DNA of 64,000 nucleotides from Ophioceras dolichostomum (Eukaryota; Ascomycota; Sordariomycetes; Magnaporthales; Ophioceraceae): positions 1 to 64,000 of the forward strand of contig PYST01000179.1 in assembly GCA_003049485.1 (NCBI GenBank). Reading direction: 5' to 3'. How positions within the stretch are numbered: position 1 is the first letter of the stretch; the number at the start of each line of letters is the position of its first letter. Both the position numbers and the translations under genes were made by a program. Below are positions 43,401 to 55,951 of this stretch, piece after piece. The notes under the pieces were generated by a model that worked only from the letters and a program-made list of their open reading frames with translations, was not told where the DNA came from and ran no database searches.

Positions 43401-45314
43401 GCGTCAAAGAGCTCAGCAGGGAGCACCAGCCCTCCAAATCGGACGACAGCCGCGTCGCAACCCTAGAAAAGGAGATCGCGAAGCTGCAGCGCGAGGTCGA
43501 GAAGCTCCACGACGAGACGGCCAGCGTCGAGGAGGAGATCAAGACGCTGCAGGACAGGATCATGGAGGTCGGCGGCGAGAAGCTGCGCGCCCAGCGCGCC
43601 AAGATCGACTCCCTGAAAGAAGAAACCGCGTCGCGCTCCGAGGAGCTCTCGGCGGCGGAGGTGAAGAAGGCGAAGGCGGAGAAGCAAAAAGGGAAACTAG
43701 AGAAGGACCGCGCGAAGGCCACGAAGGACCTGGACGCCGCGAAACGGGACTTGGAAAACCTGGACGACGAGATCCAGAACCAGGGTGACAAGGCCGACTC
43801 CCTCAAGGCCTCCGTCGAAGAAGCGCAGGAGGCGCTGGCGGAGAAGAAGAGGGACCTCTCGGGTGTCAAGTCGGAGCTGGACGAGAAGACGGCCGAGCTG
43901 AACGCCACGAGGGCGGTGGAGATCGAGATGAGGAACAAGCTGGAGGAGAACGGCAAGATCCACGCGGATAACAAGGGGAAGCTGCAGCATTGGCACGCTA
44001 AGCTGGCCAAGCTTGCGCTGACGGACGTTGATGACCTTATTGGCGGTGGGAGGTCGTCTTCTTCGTCTGCCTCTGCCTCTGTGCCTGCTGCTTCGACTGC
44101 GGCCGAGGGAGGCGAGGACGCCGAGGCTTCGGCTGCAGCCGACACCTCTCAGGTAGAGCAGCAACAGCAGCAGCAGCCTTCCGAAGAAGGCGACAGTGAA
44201 GCCGCCGACGAGACAGTAATCCAGAACGGCTCCTCCCAGTCCAGCCATCGCCGCCAACAAAAGAGCGGCCCTCTCCAACTACCCCGCTACTCCCGCGACG
44301 AGCTAGCCGACATGGACGAGAAGACGCTCCTCTTCGAGATCGCGACGCTCGAAGAGAAAACCCAGAACGCGAACGTCGACCTCGGCGTACTGGCCGAGTA
44401 CCGCAAGCGCGTCGAGGAGCACGCGGCGCGGTCCCTGGACCTGCACACGGCCGTGACGTCGCGCGACGGCGCGAAGAAGCGGTGCGACGACCTGAGAAGA
44501 CTACGGCTCGAGGGCTTCATGGAGGGGTTCGGCACGATCTCGCTCCGGCTCAAGGAGATGTACCAGATGATCACGATGGGCGGGAACGCGGAGCTGGAGC
44601 TCGTGGACTCGTTGGACCCGTTCTCGGAGGGGATCTTGTTCTCCGTGATGCCGCCCAAGAAGTCGTGGAAGAACATCAGCAATCTGAGCGGCGGGGAGAA
44701 GACGCTGTCGAGTTTGGCGCTGGTGTTTGCGCTGCATCATTACAAGCCGACGCCGCTTTATGTGATGGATGAGATTGATGCTGCTTTGGATTTCAGAAAC
44801 GTGAGTTTTTTTTTTTTGTTTTTGTTTTTTCTCTCCTCTCGTCCTTATTATCCCCCCATCTCTTCCTCCTCTTTTCCTTCTTTTCCCTCCCTTTGTTTTT
44901 CTTTCGCGTGATCGTTTCTCTCTCTCGGAGACAGACAACAACGCTAACCAGTTTTTTGGTCGGTCGGAAAAACAGGTCTCTATTGTGGCGAACTACATCA
45001 AGGAGCGCACCAAGAACGCCCAGTTCATCGTCATCTCGCTGAGGAACAACATGTTCGAGCTCGCGGCGAGGCTGGTGGGCGTGTACAAGGTCAACCACAT
45101 GACCAAGAGTGTCACGATCGAGAATAGGGACTATATTCGGAGACCGGGCCAGCAGCAGGGTCAGGCTCAGGCTCAGGGTCAACATGGTCAGGGTCAACAA
45201 GGTCAGGGCCGTGGGCAGGCACAGGGACAGGGACAGGGACAGCAGCAGAGGCAGTTGCACCAGGGCCAGGGCGGTGGTAATCCTGGGGTTGGTGGAAGCG
45301 GTGCTGCGCGATGA
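40490..45314 (+). CDS. smc4: Condensin subunit SMC4
   Basis: ATPase of the condensin complex that compacts mitotic chromosomes. Exons 40490-44800 and 44976-45314; 1549 aa. The N-terminal extension (about 220 aa) is disordered and Ser/Pro/Lys-rich with TP/SP sites. The head starts ILTNFKSYAGRQEVGPFH, with Walker A GPNGSGKSN at about residues 249-257 and a Q-loop at LQGEVESIAQMKPKA. Two long coiled coils flank a hinge at about residues 740-890 (FHGRLGNLGAIDQKYDVAIS). The signature LSGGEK is at 1399-1404 and the D-loop DEIDAALD follows. SLRNNMFELAARLVGVYK comes after the intron. FKSY and the head-end text VNHMTKSVTI identify SMC4 rather than SMC2. Oddities: a Ser/Ala/Gln-rich insert at about 1185-1268 in the C-terminal coil, and a Gln/Gly-rich tail of about 57 residues. 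Confidence 0.96.
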
Positions 45315-46397
45315 CGCCGATGATTCTGATGATGGAGTTGTCGTTCTCTCTACGTTTATTTCTTCAAGCTAATGTTCTGTGGTTTTTGACGAGTTCTTTT
45401 CGTTTTCTTCTGTTCTATTCTCGACGTGGTTAACGTGGGTTGGAATACACGGATGGCTTCGCTTTTGTAGCACAGGAGAGGAGCGTTGTTTGTCTCCTCG
45501 GGTTCGAGTGATTTGCTTGCTTGGGTCAAGAAGCAGCGACCTGTTGATTAATGGGCACTATGGATTCATCGATGTAGGGGGCAGGCAGGCATGGTAATGG
45601 GATGTGTTTTTCTCTGGGCGATCTCTTCTCGTTACTCACAGGAATCGATTTGATACTACTACCTCTTCGCATCGGTCTGTTTGTTGATTGCTGTCTCCTT
45701 CTCTCTTCTCCGCGCCCACCATCATTGGATAGCACGAGTACGGATGGATGGATGGATACAAGAGATAAACCACATTCGAGCATGAAGACACGACGATGAA
45801 CATAAAAAGGGGCCAGCTGTCCTTCATAAGAATTTCTACTAAAAAATCAATGCTACCTCCTAACCAAGGCATATCGATATATATAAATAACAAGAGGTAG
45901 GTACCTAGATTCTTCCTTTCCTTGCCGTGCTTATTCTCTCCAAGCTCGAGAGGTTGTCCAACCAAAGAATCCATCATCACATAATAGACAGAATTACAAC
46001 TACAACACGGGCACATGTCGATTTTTCCTTGGATGCTCCCTCTCCCAGGACCGCTGAACCAACGCCGGATGAAATTTCCCGTCTGCATCGCTGAAACGGA
46101 CATTGAAAACCAATTGACACGAAAAGGAAGAAGAAAGTAGTAGGAGTAGTAGAGGGTATTTCGAAGAGAAAAGAAGAGGTATTGGAAGGCAGAAAAGTTC
46201 TTTGCCCACCGGAGAGGGAGGGAGCGTCGCGCCGTCTCAGCCGACGGAAGTCTCGGGTCGGAAATCGGTCATGCTGCATGTTTCACGGCCATTCCCATCT
46301 GACGGCGACGACAACACAGCGGTTCAAGCATGGACGTGTGTGTGTCTGTCTGTCTTGTCTTCTAGATCGGTGCCTAGATACCTACCTAGATAGGCAT
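45315..46397. other. 3' flanks of smc4 and the membrane-protein gene
   Basis: Gap of 1.1 kb between convergent genes. Short ATGGATGG units (45742-45758) and CCTA/TAGG motifs (45897-45908, 46373-46393) occur; no gene seen. Confidence 0.45.
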
Positions 46398-48021
46398 CTA
46401 TATTTGACGGTACCCCGGCTGCGGCGAAACAACAGGACTGGCACCCATCGGCGTCGCGCTCCCGGGCACGCTCGACACAACGCTCGGCGAGTTTGGCTGG
46501 AAGTGGGGGTGGTTCATCATCGAGTTGGGGTGCAGCTGGGCCCCTCCGACGGGCGTGCCCGAGTCCATCTCCACCGGCGAGAAGTGCGCGTTCGAGCCGA
46601 CAGGCACGGCGTGCTGCGCGACCTGGCTGCTGTCCAGCTCCACCGTCGTCTGCGGGTGCGCGGCCAGCTCGGGCTTGACGCCATAGTACGTCCCGTCCGG
46701 ACCGCGGGGCGCGTGCGGGTCGTAGACGCCTCCTCCTGGTGGGTACGCGCCGGGGTGTTGGTGGTGAGCACCAGCGGCCATGGCCGCGGCGCTGCCGGGA
46801 GGGAAGTCCTTGCTGTACCAGGTCGAGTGCGGGTCGTATGCAGAGGGGGGGTACTGTCCCGGCGAGCCCATCGACGACGGGTTGTACATGGACATGTTCG
46901 TGTTCGCGTCGGTGGACGGCGGCGCCTGCGGCACGGGCGCGTGCGTGCCGCCGGAGCCGTTGGCCGCGGCGCGCCGGCGACGGATGAAGAAGAAGGCGCC
47001 CAGCGCGACGAGCAGGGCGACGCCGCCCACGGCGCCGACCGCAATGCCCGCGATGGCGCCCGAGGAGAGTCCGCTGTCGGAGGACCCCGTTTGAACGGCG
47101 CCGTTGCCGCCCGTGGTAGTAGTATCGCTAGGCCCCCCGCCGCCCCCGGTCTGGGGCACGCCGGTGATGGCGGATCCCGTGAAGCTCGAGCCGCCCGTGT
47201 TGGCGCGGGCGCCGACGAGCGGGAAGGCGGCCTTGAGCACGGTGAGCGTCTCGCCGGACGCCAGCGACTTGGTCAGAGACTCGCGGTTCGTGTTAGACGT
47301 CGTCGTGCCGTCCTTAATCACCCACATAGGGATGTTGCTCGTCGTGTAGCGCACGCAGTTGCGCGCGTCCAGCGTCGCCTGGCACTCGGTGAAGCCGGAG
47401 GGGCAGCACCACGTCTGGATCACCGTCGCCGACGTGGCGCCCGAGGCGCTGAGGACGGCGCGCGTGCATTGTGGGTGCCAGCCTGTTGGGCAGGTGTCGC
47501 CTGGGTATGCAAGGGTTACGGCGTCGCCTGTTTGTTTGGTAGTAGTTGTTGTGCGTTAGTAACGTTTAAGTCGAATGAAGTTGGCAGGGCCTTCGCGCTT
47601 CGCCTCGTCGTATAATCCATCCATTCAAAATCCAGGAGCCCGGACCAGATCGATCTAGTGCCGTCCATTTCCGATCGCAGGGGAACCTTATTATCCCACC
47701 ATCGAAGAATGATTGAGAAATAAACGTACTAAATGTTGCGCCGTGGTTGAAAATGTCCTTGTATCCATCGGGGAAACATGTCCCGCTGATGTATGCGCTT
47801 CCCGTCGACGTGATCGAGTCGTACTCGTAGCAAACCCTGCCGCTCGACACATCGCCGAGCACCATCGAACAGAACAGCTCGCTGGTGCATCCCGCCGGTG
47901 GTGAGAAGGGTGTGGTCTGCGGCACGAATGTGTATGTTTGGGTGGTGAGGAACTGCGACGACGTGTAGACGTGGAATGCTGTCGACGTCGCGTACGTCGT
48001 CGATGGTACGGCGCCCGCCAT
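46398..48021 (-). CDS. Single-pass surface protein, Mid2-like architecture
   Basis: Two exons (complement 47730-48021 and 46398-47527) with a canonical intron at 47528-47729; 473 aa. The extracellular part has paired cysteines (CTSELFCSM, CYEYDS, TCFPDGY, DTCPTGWHPQC, CCPSGFTEC), a pattern common in fungal wall proteins. A Ser/Thr/Gly-rich stem follows. One membrane helix lies at about residues 252-275 (GAIAGIAVGAVGGVALLV), followed by RRRR, giving a cytosolic C-terminus. The tail of about 195 residues is Pro/Gly/His/Ser-rich with several PxxxY-type motifs. No clear N-terminal signal peptide is visible (MAGAVPSTTYATSTAF), so the helix may act as signal-anchor. The Mid2-type wall-stress-sensor layout is a likeness of architecture only; function is unknown. 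Confidence 0.8.
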
Positions 48022-51000
48022 CTCGAGTCGAAAGAAAGGGGGTTGTTCCCCTTTCGTCGTCCCTGCTAGACTCTTGTTTGTTTTCTTTCCTCTCTCTCCC
48101 TCCCCTACTGTCGACGGCCGTCCGTTGTCGTCGTCTGGTCAATGTCGGCCCCCGTACGTGTTTGTGTGTTACGTTTGCCTATTGTTTGGCCAGGTTGGCT
48201 CCGCAAAAAGGTCCCTCGATGGCGGAATGCAGATCTCGATCGGTGTAAGTCGCAAATTGAGGTTCACGATGGGTATAAGTCGTATTCGAGTAACGAATGG
48301 ACGGGCAAAACAAAATAGTTTGCTTCAATGAGAAATATCACTCCTCTCAATTGGGTGTGTCCAAGGACCAAACCGGGGTGAGAACAAAACAGGAAAAGGA
48401 AAAAGAAAACAGGGAGAGAGAGACGAATCGATCGGCGGCTGAGATTTGTCCGGGTAGGGGCTTGGGGAAAAAGGGCTGGGTGGAGGTGGGTGGAATGTGC
48501 TGGACAGGCGCCTGGACACTCGCAGCGGATGCGAATCCTTTTGCTTCGAAATCCTTGCTCGTCTCACTCATTTGCAGGCAGTCGCTCAACGGGCTCCCTG
48601 CTACTCCCCACTGCTCGCACTAACTTTTCAGCTGCACGGGATTTTTGCTCACTCACACAATGCGAAGGAAAGTCGCAGAGGAGATACAATGTCTGCACAT
48701 TAGACGCACCGTCAGTGTCAGTCTGTTTTCTGCCCTGTCGCCCGTGTCACCGTTACAAACACCAGTACCACAGGACGCACACCATCTGATCTGAGTCCAT
48801 CGTCTCTTCTGCTGTCTCTGCCCCGATCTTCTCCCCTCCATGGTTCGAGGCGCAGTTCCCCTGAACGGCGCGTCCAGATTAACTAGGAGTTCCACAGCAG
48901 GCCCTACGCCCTGAGATGGCCTCCCACCCACCCGCCCTGCGCTTGATGTTATTAATCGTCCGGCCAAGTGCGGAGAGGCACAACACCACCCACACCTTAC
49001 CAAGCTATACGGCAGGTGCACATCCCGTGCTGACGCTCTCTCATACGGGATATTCTCCTTTGATTTTTTTGTCATTCGCCCACCCGTTTATTTTTGCTTT
49101 TCATCCGTCTATCTGTCGCGCTGCTTTTCGCCTCGACGAAGGGGGGCAGGAAATCATCATCGGCTGGAGATCAGGGGATACACCACCACACCAGCTCAAC
49201 TCTTAACTGAACATCAGATCCCCCACCTCTTCTTTGGGGCGGAGCTCGGCGCTAGCGCCCTGAGCTTCTGTTACTGCAAGTTTCGGCTCTTCAATGCTAC
49301 CTTGCCTCAGTGCCTTGCCTCCTCCAGAGCGAACAATTCTCTCTCCCCGGAGTTTCTCGTTTGGCTGTGCCACCAGGGGCAAGGCGCCAAGTAAATGATG
49401 AATGAGCGAGAACACGGAATAATACACTGTGAGCTGGATGGATGGGAGAGATGGTTTTCTCCTGACCACGGCCTACCACGTCTGCTCTGCCTGACAGCGA
49501 GCAGCCTGCCTCCTCCTGGCGTGTGGCGTTGAAGTCTCAGGAGAGGACAACAGTCAGGACAACAGGCACAACAGGCTCGAGAAAAATTCCGCCGCCGCCG
49601 GAGGAGAGAAGCCGATCACTCACCATGCCTAACTGTCGAATCCTTCGCCGGGTTTCATCCGCGTGTTGATTGGTGACGGTAGACGAAAAGGTGTTCAGTC
49701 CATTGGCTCCTGTTTGGCCGCCGTTTGTTTGTCTTCGAATCCCATCGGCCACCACCAGGCCGCAGAACCCATTTTCAGAAACACACCATCGCAGAAGATG
49801 TTTTTTTCTGCGTTGTCGTATTTTTGTTTTCTCCAACTCTTTCAGGAAACAAAATTCTCGACCCCCCGAAAACGCCCGCCGCCCAGCCCAGGCAGCTACA
49901 ATTCTCGAGACGAGAAAATGAGGAAGGAGATCTGCGTCGTTTCCAAGCACCGTTGTCATCTCCGGATGGAGGCCGACGAGTGGCCCACGCTAGTGCGGAC
50001 GCTGGGCTCGAACTGGGGTTGTTGCCCGTCGATTTCAGGGATCCCCACCCCTGATTTTCCCACTAAAATCTGACAGACCCTCCAAGTTCACTTCGTCGGT
50101 CCGCCCTTCGAAGCCTTGAACAAGCCAACCATAACGTCGGATAAAGATAGGCTTGTCGCCATCCCAAATCGAGCTGACGTGAGTGGGGCGCGCACACACA
50201 CGCCGATTGAAGCAAGCAGAGAGAGGAGCGAAGCCACAGCCCAACGATCGCAGCCGGGATGGAATTGAGCCGCAGCCTCCGAAGCTCATTGTCCGGTGCT
50301 TCTGCCTTTGCCGGGAAGGTCGAGCCGTTTCAGGGTTTTGCAGTTCCAGCATGCATTGATGTGCGTTTTAGGTTTTTCCTTCGAACCATGGAAACAGCGC
50401 ATGTCAGCACACTCTCGGAAGAAAAGCCTTGACAGAATGCGACGACAGGCGGACTGACAGAATGGCAAAGCAAAAGCAGTTGAGTGCACGAGAGAGAGAG
50501 AGAGAGAGAGAGAGGCTCACTCGCTCATCAACGGACTTCGGAACTTTTTGCTTGCGCTTCTTGTTCATCGCCATCTGATCGTTCCGCTGGCTATGTTCCT
50601 ACAGGTACCTATCTTTTCACGAACCCACGAGTCCACCCAGCAACAATCCTACGTGTGGATCTACAATACCGCTCGGTGCGGACCATCATCACATCATTCA
50701 TCTATCATCTAGTTCCTCTCTCATCGCTGTCGTCAATAACAAACAACGAACATCTTTTTTGTTGAGCCGCACCGCCGCTGCAGAAGCAAAACATCAAGCC
50801 CGAGCCGAGAGGGAAGTGAAGGAAGCCCGGAAGGAGGAGGAGGAGCCGGTTGGCTTGTTGTGGGGGTTCCCGGATAGATGATCCATTCTGCCGAGACTTC
50901 CTGCGTTCTAGAAAGGCAGATGTACGAGCATTCTCACAGAAGAGGCTAGTAGAGGCCCAGGACTTGGTTTGTATGGAGTAGGTACATGCCTACGAAATAC

Positions 51001-53983
51001 GGAAAACTTGCCCAACCGCACATGTGTGTGTCGGTCCGGGTCTGAGGCTAGGCGGGGAGGTGGCGCAGACAATAGAGGCGGCGCATAAGACGGAGGATGA
51101 CCTTCTATACGTCATGATCAAATCCTCTGATCACAACATCCATCCATCCACCCATCCCCCAACGAGCCATGGATGCTGCTACCGTCGGACTAAAGACTCA
51201 GTGAGCCAAGCTACGATAAAGCGATTCGACATGTAGCGGCGATCATCAACTACCTAGGTAGGTAAGAGGACCAGCCTGCGGACCGGCCTTCTGCTGAGCG
51301 ACCGAGCCGTCCATCGGGTTCACCGTTGCCGAGGTGGAATCAGATTTCGGTGGCCCATACGGCCCGAGACCCATCCTGTCACGCATATCGGGATCTGGAC
51401 GCAGACACGACCAACTGCAGGTGACTCCGGAGTATGCCATGGCGTCTGGTAGTGACCAACAGTCCTCGTTACGCCTCGACGATCAACAGCTTCCGGTCTA
51501 ACAATCCCCCTACGCATAGTTGCATCGTGGGTCAGGTAAAGCACAACGGACGCACCAACGTACGACAAGAGATATCCTTATAACATGTTATTTACCAACT
51601 TTCCAACCTAAGCTGATATGTCAAGGGCGGAGGAGGTCGGATATTTCTGGTAGCAAGCCCTGATATTCGTCAGACTTCCTGTTGACTGTTCTGCTCGCGA
51701 ACACAGACAGCTGCAACCCAACCCTCGTTACAACCGCGGCTCAACGTATACGGTATGCGTGCATGCCGTGTCACAAGAGGCGGCTATTCTGAGAAGAATC
51801 TGCTGCGGAGATCACCGAGTGCCACCGGAGGTAGGTACAAATAGCTTGCTGTTAGGGAACGCTACACTACATCAAGAATCAGCATCCCACTGCGCAAGGC
51901 ATGCATATGCACCGTGGCTGCCGCGGCATGCAAGCTTCCCGTCGTCGCTCGGTCCAGGCCATGACCATTGCGTCCCAACCGAGGTCTGCCCCCTACTGGA
52001 CCGTCTTCTGGTTGGGTGAGGCCTCAGCTGAACACTTAGCGACTCGCCGTCGTCCGTCTTGTAAGCTATCAGGTCCAGGGTTTTTGGCGCTGCTGGGTGA
52101 CAAAGACGATGCCATGCCCCGTCCTTGAGAGACTGCCTACCTCCTCAAGGGGAACTTCGCGCCGGGGCCCGGAGAGTAGCCGCCACATCTCGTCAACCGT
52201 AATGTACCTAGGCAAGAATCGCCCCCAGCTCGCCTGACTTGCCGTTGTCCGTCCGTCCGCACGCTCGCCGGGCCGTCGTCCGGCCAGACGGGGAGGGGTC
52301 CTATCAGCCCTATGGTGTTTGTAACACAGGGCTATGTCGGTATTTGCGACCTTTCTGGGTAGGTAGGTATGCATCAAGTCCCGCCATGGGCACCTACGTA
52401 CCACGCCTGAACGATCAGATGGCGGGCATGATAAATCCCAACATCATTGTGTTGTATATTAACTTTCGTATGTGTCCCCTCCCCGGATTAGGATGATACC
52501 ACTGGCACAAGTTCTTGCCGGAGTCGTATGCGCGGCGCAGGAGCGAGGACAAGTTGCCCCAGGCATCTATCGACCCCGGTTCGCGAGCACCCTCATCCTC
52601 GGCCGCCTTACGCAGCTGGAAACTGGATGCTAAAAAGACTGATTCGACTGACGTTTGCCTCCGCTAGCCAAACAAGTCTAGCTCAGTCAGCGGAAGCCGC
52701 AAAAGGCACTTACCCGTATTTTTCGTTGTTGTCATCGTACTGAGCATCACTGAATCGGACTACTGCCTGCCTGCCTGCCTGCCTGTCTCCGGGGAGGTAG
52801 GTATTTGTTCCTTGATGGCAGGTGGAAGCGAGCGAGCGGCTCTGCTATGTTGGGCAAGAAGCTAACTACCGCTTAAACTGATGTTGGCTTGAATCCCATC
52901 ACTTTCATCTTGTCTTCGACATGGGTCGCTTGGAAGCACCTGTTCACACCTTTGTTTAAGCATCTATATCTACCTACCTACCTACCTACCCCCAGCTCGA
53001 GACTAGAAGGTCAAGTCCTACCTCATCATTAGGGCGAGTGGGTCTCCTCTTGCTGAACGCATAGCAGCAGCTTGTATTAAGCTACCGCATGTCGTGGCCA
53101 GGGCCCTCCTCCCCGACCGCATTCGGCGAACCTCAGAGCCAGTCGGTAGAACTAGAGCTGTCTTAATGTTCATGAATGTCGGGTCGGCGTTGGAGGCGTA
53201 CGGCAGGGGGGGTGATTTACGGCTTAGAGGTGGTAATCTGAGACCGACGACCTGAGACCGACGACTAGGACGATGCCTTCTACCATGCCATGCTTAGACA
53301 ATGTGGGACGAGTCCAGAGAGACAGTTCTAGGTCGTCGATATACGGCATCATCAGCGCCAGTCGAGATCGTCTCGTCAGGCTCGCTTCCAAGTTCCTGTT
53401 TATCGGGATATCCAAGGTACCATGGATACCTAGGCGGCTTTGACGTCTCCCAGAGTGATAACGTCTGGTCATGCTTTGTTCAAATTGACTTAGACGTAAT
53501 TGTGCATCGAACGAACCTCATAATATATAGCGTGGGACAATAATAAAGTAGAAATGACAAAAAAAAAGGGGGGGTTGTCATAAAATACATTAGAATCCGT
53601 CATGATCCATCGATGCTCATCTCATCAGCTCGTGAGAAATGTGCTTCCGTTTTGTTGGAAAGGGGGTTCCTCTAATATAGGATATAGGTTTGGGTATGAT
53701 GCGAAGAAAGCAAAAATGCCAATCTGATAATGCATGCCTGGATGATGCTGATGCTGATGCTGTTCTGTCGCTTTTTGGTATCATGGGTAGTCATGTTTCC
53801 CTGGTTGTTCCCTGTCTGATAGAACTCCAGTACCGTACCCAAAAGAGATGAGAAGATTGCAGGACGTAAAACTCGTGAGAAGGGAAGAGAAAAAAAAAGA
53901 AGAAAAAAAGACACAAAATTTGAGAATGAAAAATCATGGAATTGCGAAATTGGATCCGATGTGTGTTTCTCGCGCTGGCTGGC
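48022..53983. other. Gene-poor stretch of about 6 kb
   Basis: No gene, RNA gene or intact mobile element recognised on either strand. The longest frames (up to 140 codons, e.g. minus 49537-49959) lack motifs and introns with matching frame. Short simple repeats are present: (AG)n at 50490-50513, TGCC units at 52767-52790 and CTAC units at 52972-52990. A few ATG-initiated pieces around 51.7-52.4 kb might be the remains of older genes, but nothing can be identified. Confidence 0.45.
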
Positions 53984-54764
53984 TTAAGCCTTGTGGTGTT
54001 TGCGATAGCGGGGGTTGTTGGTCTTCCAAGCTGTCGCGTAGCTGTTAAAGCCTTCGTCGTCGTCCTCGCGGCGACGGGAGGCGTTGTCATAGCGCTTTTC
54101 GATGCGGCGCAGCTTCTTCCTCATCCATGCCATGTGCAAGCGCTGCTCTTTGGTGAGGCCCTCCTGCTGCAGCTGCTGTTCGTGTGGCTGCAGCTGCTGG
54201 TACTGGTCGGCGCTGTCAGCCGGGTCGGGGCCGTTGAGGTAGGGCTGCTGATGGGCTGAAGCGTTTGAGGCCGACGCCGTGTTAGGCAGCCACCAGCTCC
54301 CAGTCCCGTGAACATCGCCTCCGGTGGCTTGCTCGCTGAGATGACCCTGTCCCGTCAAAAAATCGGCGCGGTCGTTCTCATAACCGCCAGCAGGTTGGTG
54401 ATAACCAGCTCCGGCGATGGTCTCTGGGGAGTGCTGAGTTGGCTGGTAGTACTGGTTGCGATAGTACTCTGTGGGCACAATCGTGCTGTCGCTGGGACTG
54501 TCGGCACGTGTGTGCTGTTGTTGCAGGTTGACCTGGAACTGGCCTTCGTCGCCCTGGTCCTGGTTCAGTGCCAGCTGGTCGAACGCACTATCGAAAGCAT
54601 AAAACACAAGGACGGAAAAAATGTTCAGCCCGTGTCAGCCCAAGCCAGCACAGCATAATTTCGCCTGTAAGGAAGGACGTGGCCGCCTACCCAGTCATCC
54701 CGTCCTGAGCGTCATCGCCATCACCCGCCTCAAACGGCGCGGGCGAGTCCGGAGGTTGGTGCAT
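53984..54764 (-). CDS. Hypothetical Gln/Ser-rich protein, 225 aa
   Basis: Two exons read on the complement (54691-54764 and 53984-54587); the intron at 54588-54690 has GT...AG borders and keeps frame. The protein begins MHQPPDSPAPFEAGDGDD and is disordered, rich in Gln, Tyr, Ser and His for about 150 residues (NQYYQPTQHS). The C-terminus has a charged helix, KEQRLHMAWMRKKLRRIEKR, and a basic end (NPRYRKHHKA). It is not recognised. The C-terminal helix could bind nucleic acid or a partner protein, but that is speculation. The consistent splicing supports a real gene. Confidence 0.65.
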
Positions 54765-55951
54765 CACCGTTGCCAGCCAGGTCGGCAGTCACAATGAAAT
54801 GCGAAGAATACAAAAAAAGAAGCAGGGAAACCATGTCCACGGCCCAAAAGGGAGGCCAGCCCCCCTTGATAAATAGGTACGCTTCATGTGCGGTTCTGCC
54901 AACAACTGTTTTATCGGCTCCGTTCGTTCGGGCCTGCCTTCGTTCAGTTCAGTTTCTATCCAAATGATTGGCACAGCCAGTGGAAAGCACGATTGTGATC
55001 GGTCCAGCACATCAACGCAGTCGTTTTTTTTGTGGAGAGTAATTGTGATGATGCCCCTGGTTGGCGAGTTGGAAGCCAAAGGGTACGAAAGGCAGGGCGG
55101 ACTTCTCGGGAGTCCGAAAGCAGTGGTGGAAAGCGCACTGGATGAATCCATCACGCATGTGCTAATAGGTCCATCCCTCATTTGGCCCCGCTGTGATAGC
55201 TTTCGTGGTTGGTCCAACTGGCTGAGGCAGGTGTCCGAAATCAACCGAATATTGGTGGAGATTAATGCAGTGATCATGCCGGAGTGAGCAAAATTATGGC
55301 CTGCAGGCAGCCATCACAAGCGTGGGCTTTCTGGCCAATCGCCAGATGAGCAGGTGACACCTGTGACTTGGCGAGTTTTAATTGATCGGAGGGCAGAGTG
55401 GGGTGGCGCTGATTGGGAGGACGAAGCTGATTTGCTGTTTCCACGGAACAATCACGTCGCATGTGTGAGGAGTCGTGGCAAGTGTTGTGCCGGACCGAGT
55501 TTGGTCAGCCGGTTTGGTTTGCGGTCTTTTGGACGCCTTTTGGACGCCTTTTGGACGCATTTTTGGTTGTAGCCACATAATTGAGGCGCCCTTGAGGCCG
55601 CTGAAACCCCGGAGACCCTACCGTGTACGGTACAAGTTTGCCACATTTGTGATATTGCCTTGCCCTGGTGATAAGGTTGCTGCCCAGGCCCGGGCTGAGG
55701 TTGGCTCGAAAAAGGCGACCGGACCCCCGCTTGTGGGTGATTTGGGCTGTGGACTGGAATTACAATTCTTAGGTCCTCCCACACGCACGTCCCGGGCGTC
55801 ATTGAATAACGTCCGCACCTGAACGCGAGGCCCTGAACGCGACGGGGCAGTTCTGCCTAGACAGGAGTATATTTAAGCTACCTCGGTATCTAGCCTAGTC
55901 TTCTGTGCCTTGATTTGGACCTTTGTCGGCCTCCCAAGGCCCCAGGTTGCC
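54765..55951. promoter_or_regulatory. Intergenic; likely divergent promoter with TATA-like element
   Basis: Gap of 1.2 kb between the leftward hypothetical gene and the rightward zinc-finger gene. A TATATTTAA element at 55868-55876 lies 83 bp before the start at 55952. A short tandem of TTTTGGACGCC (about 55525-55560) is present. No gene seen. Confidence 0.4.

Noticed and set aside
46182..47615. 477-codon plus-strand frame, Arg/Val-rich
   Set aside because: Antisense to the membrane protein with clear Cys pairs and a membrane helix; composition is typical of a shadow frame.
49960..50060. Possible tRNA (GCTCGAACTGGGG-like T-loop)
   Set aside because: No matching acceptor, D or anticodon stems can be drawn around it.
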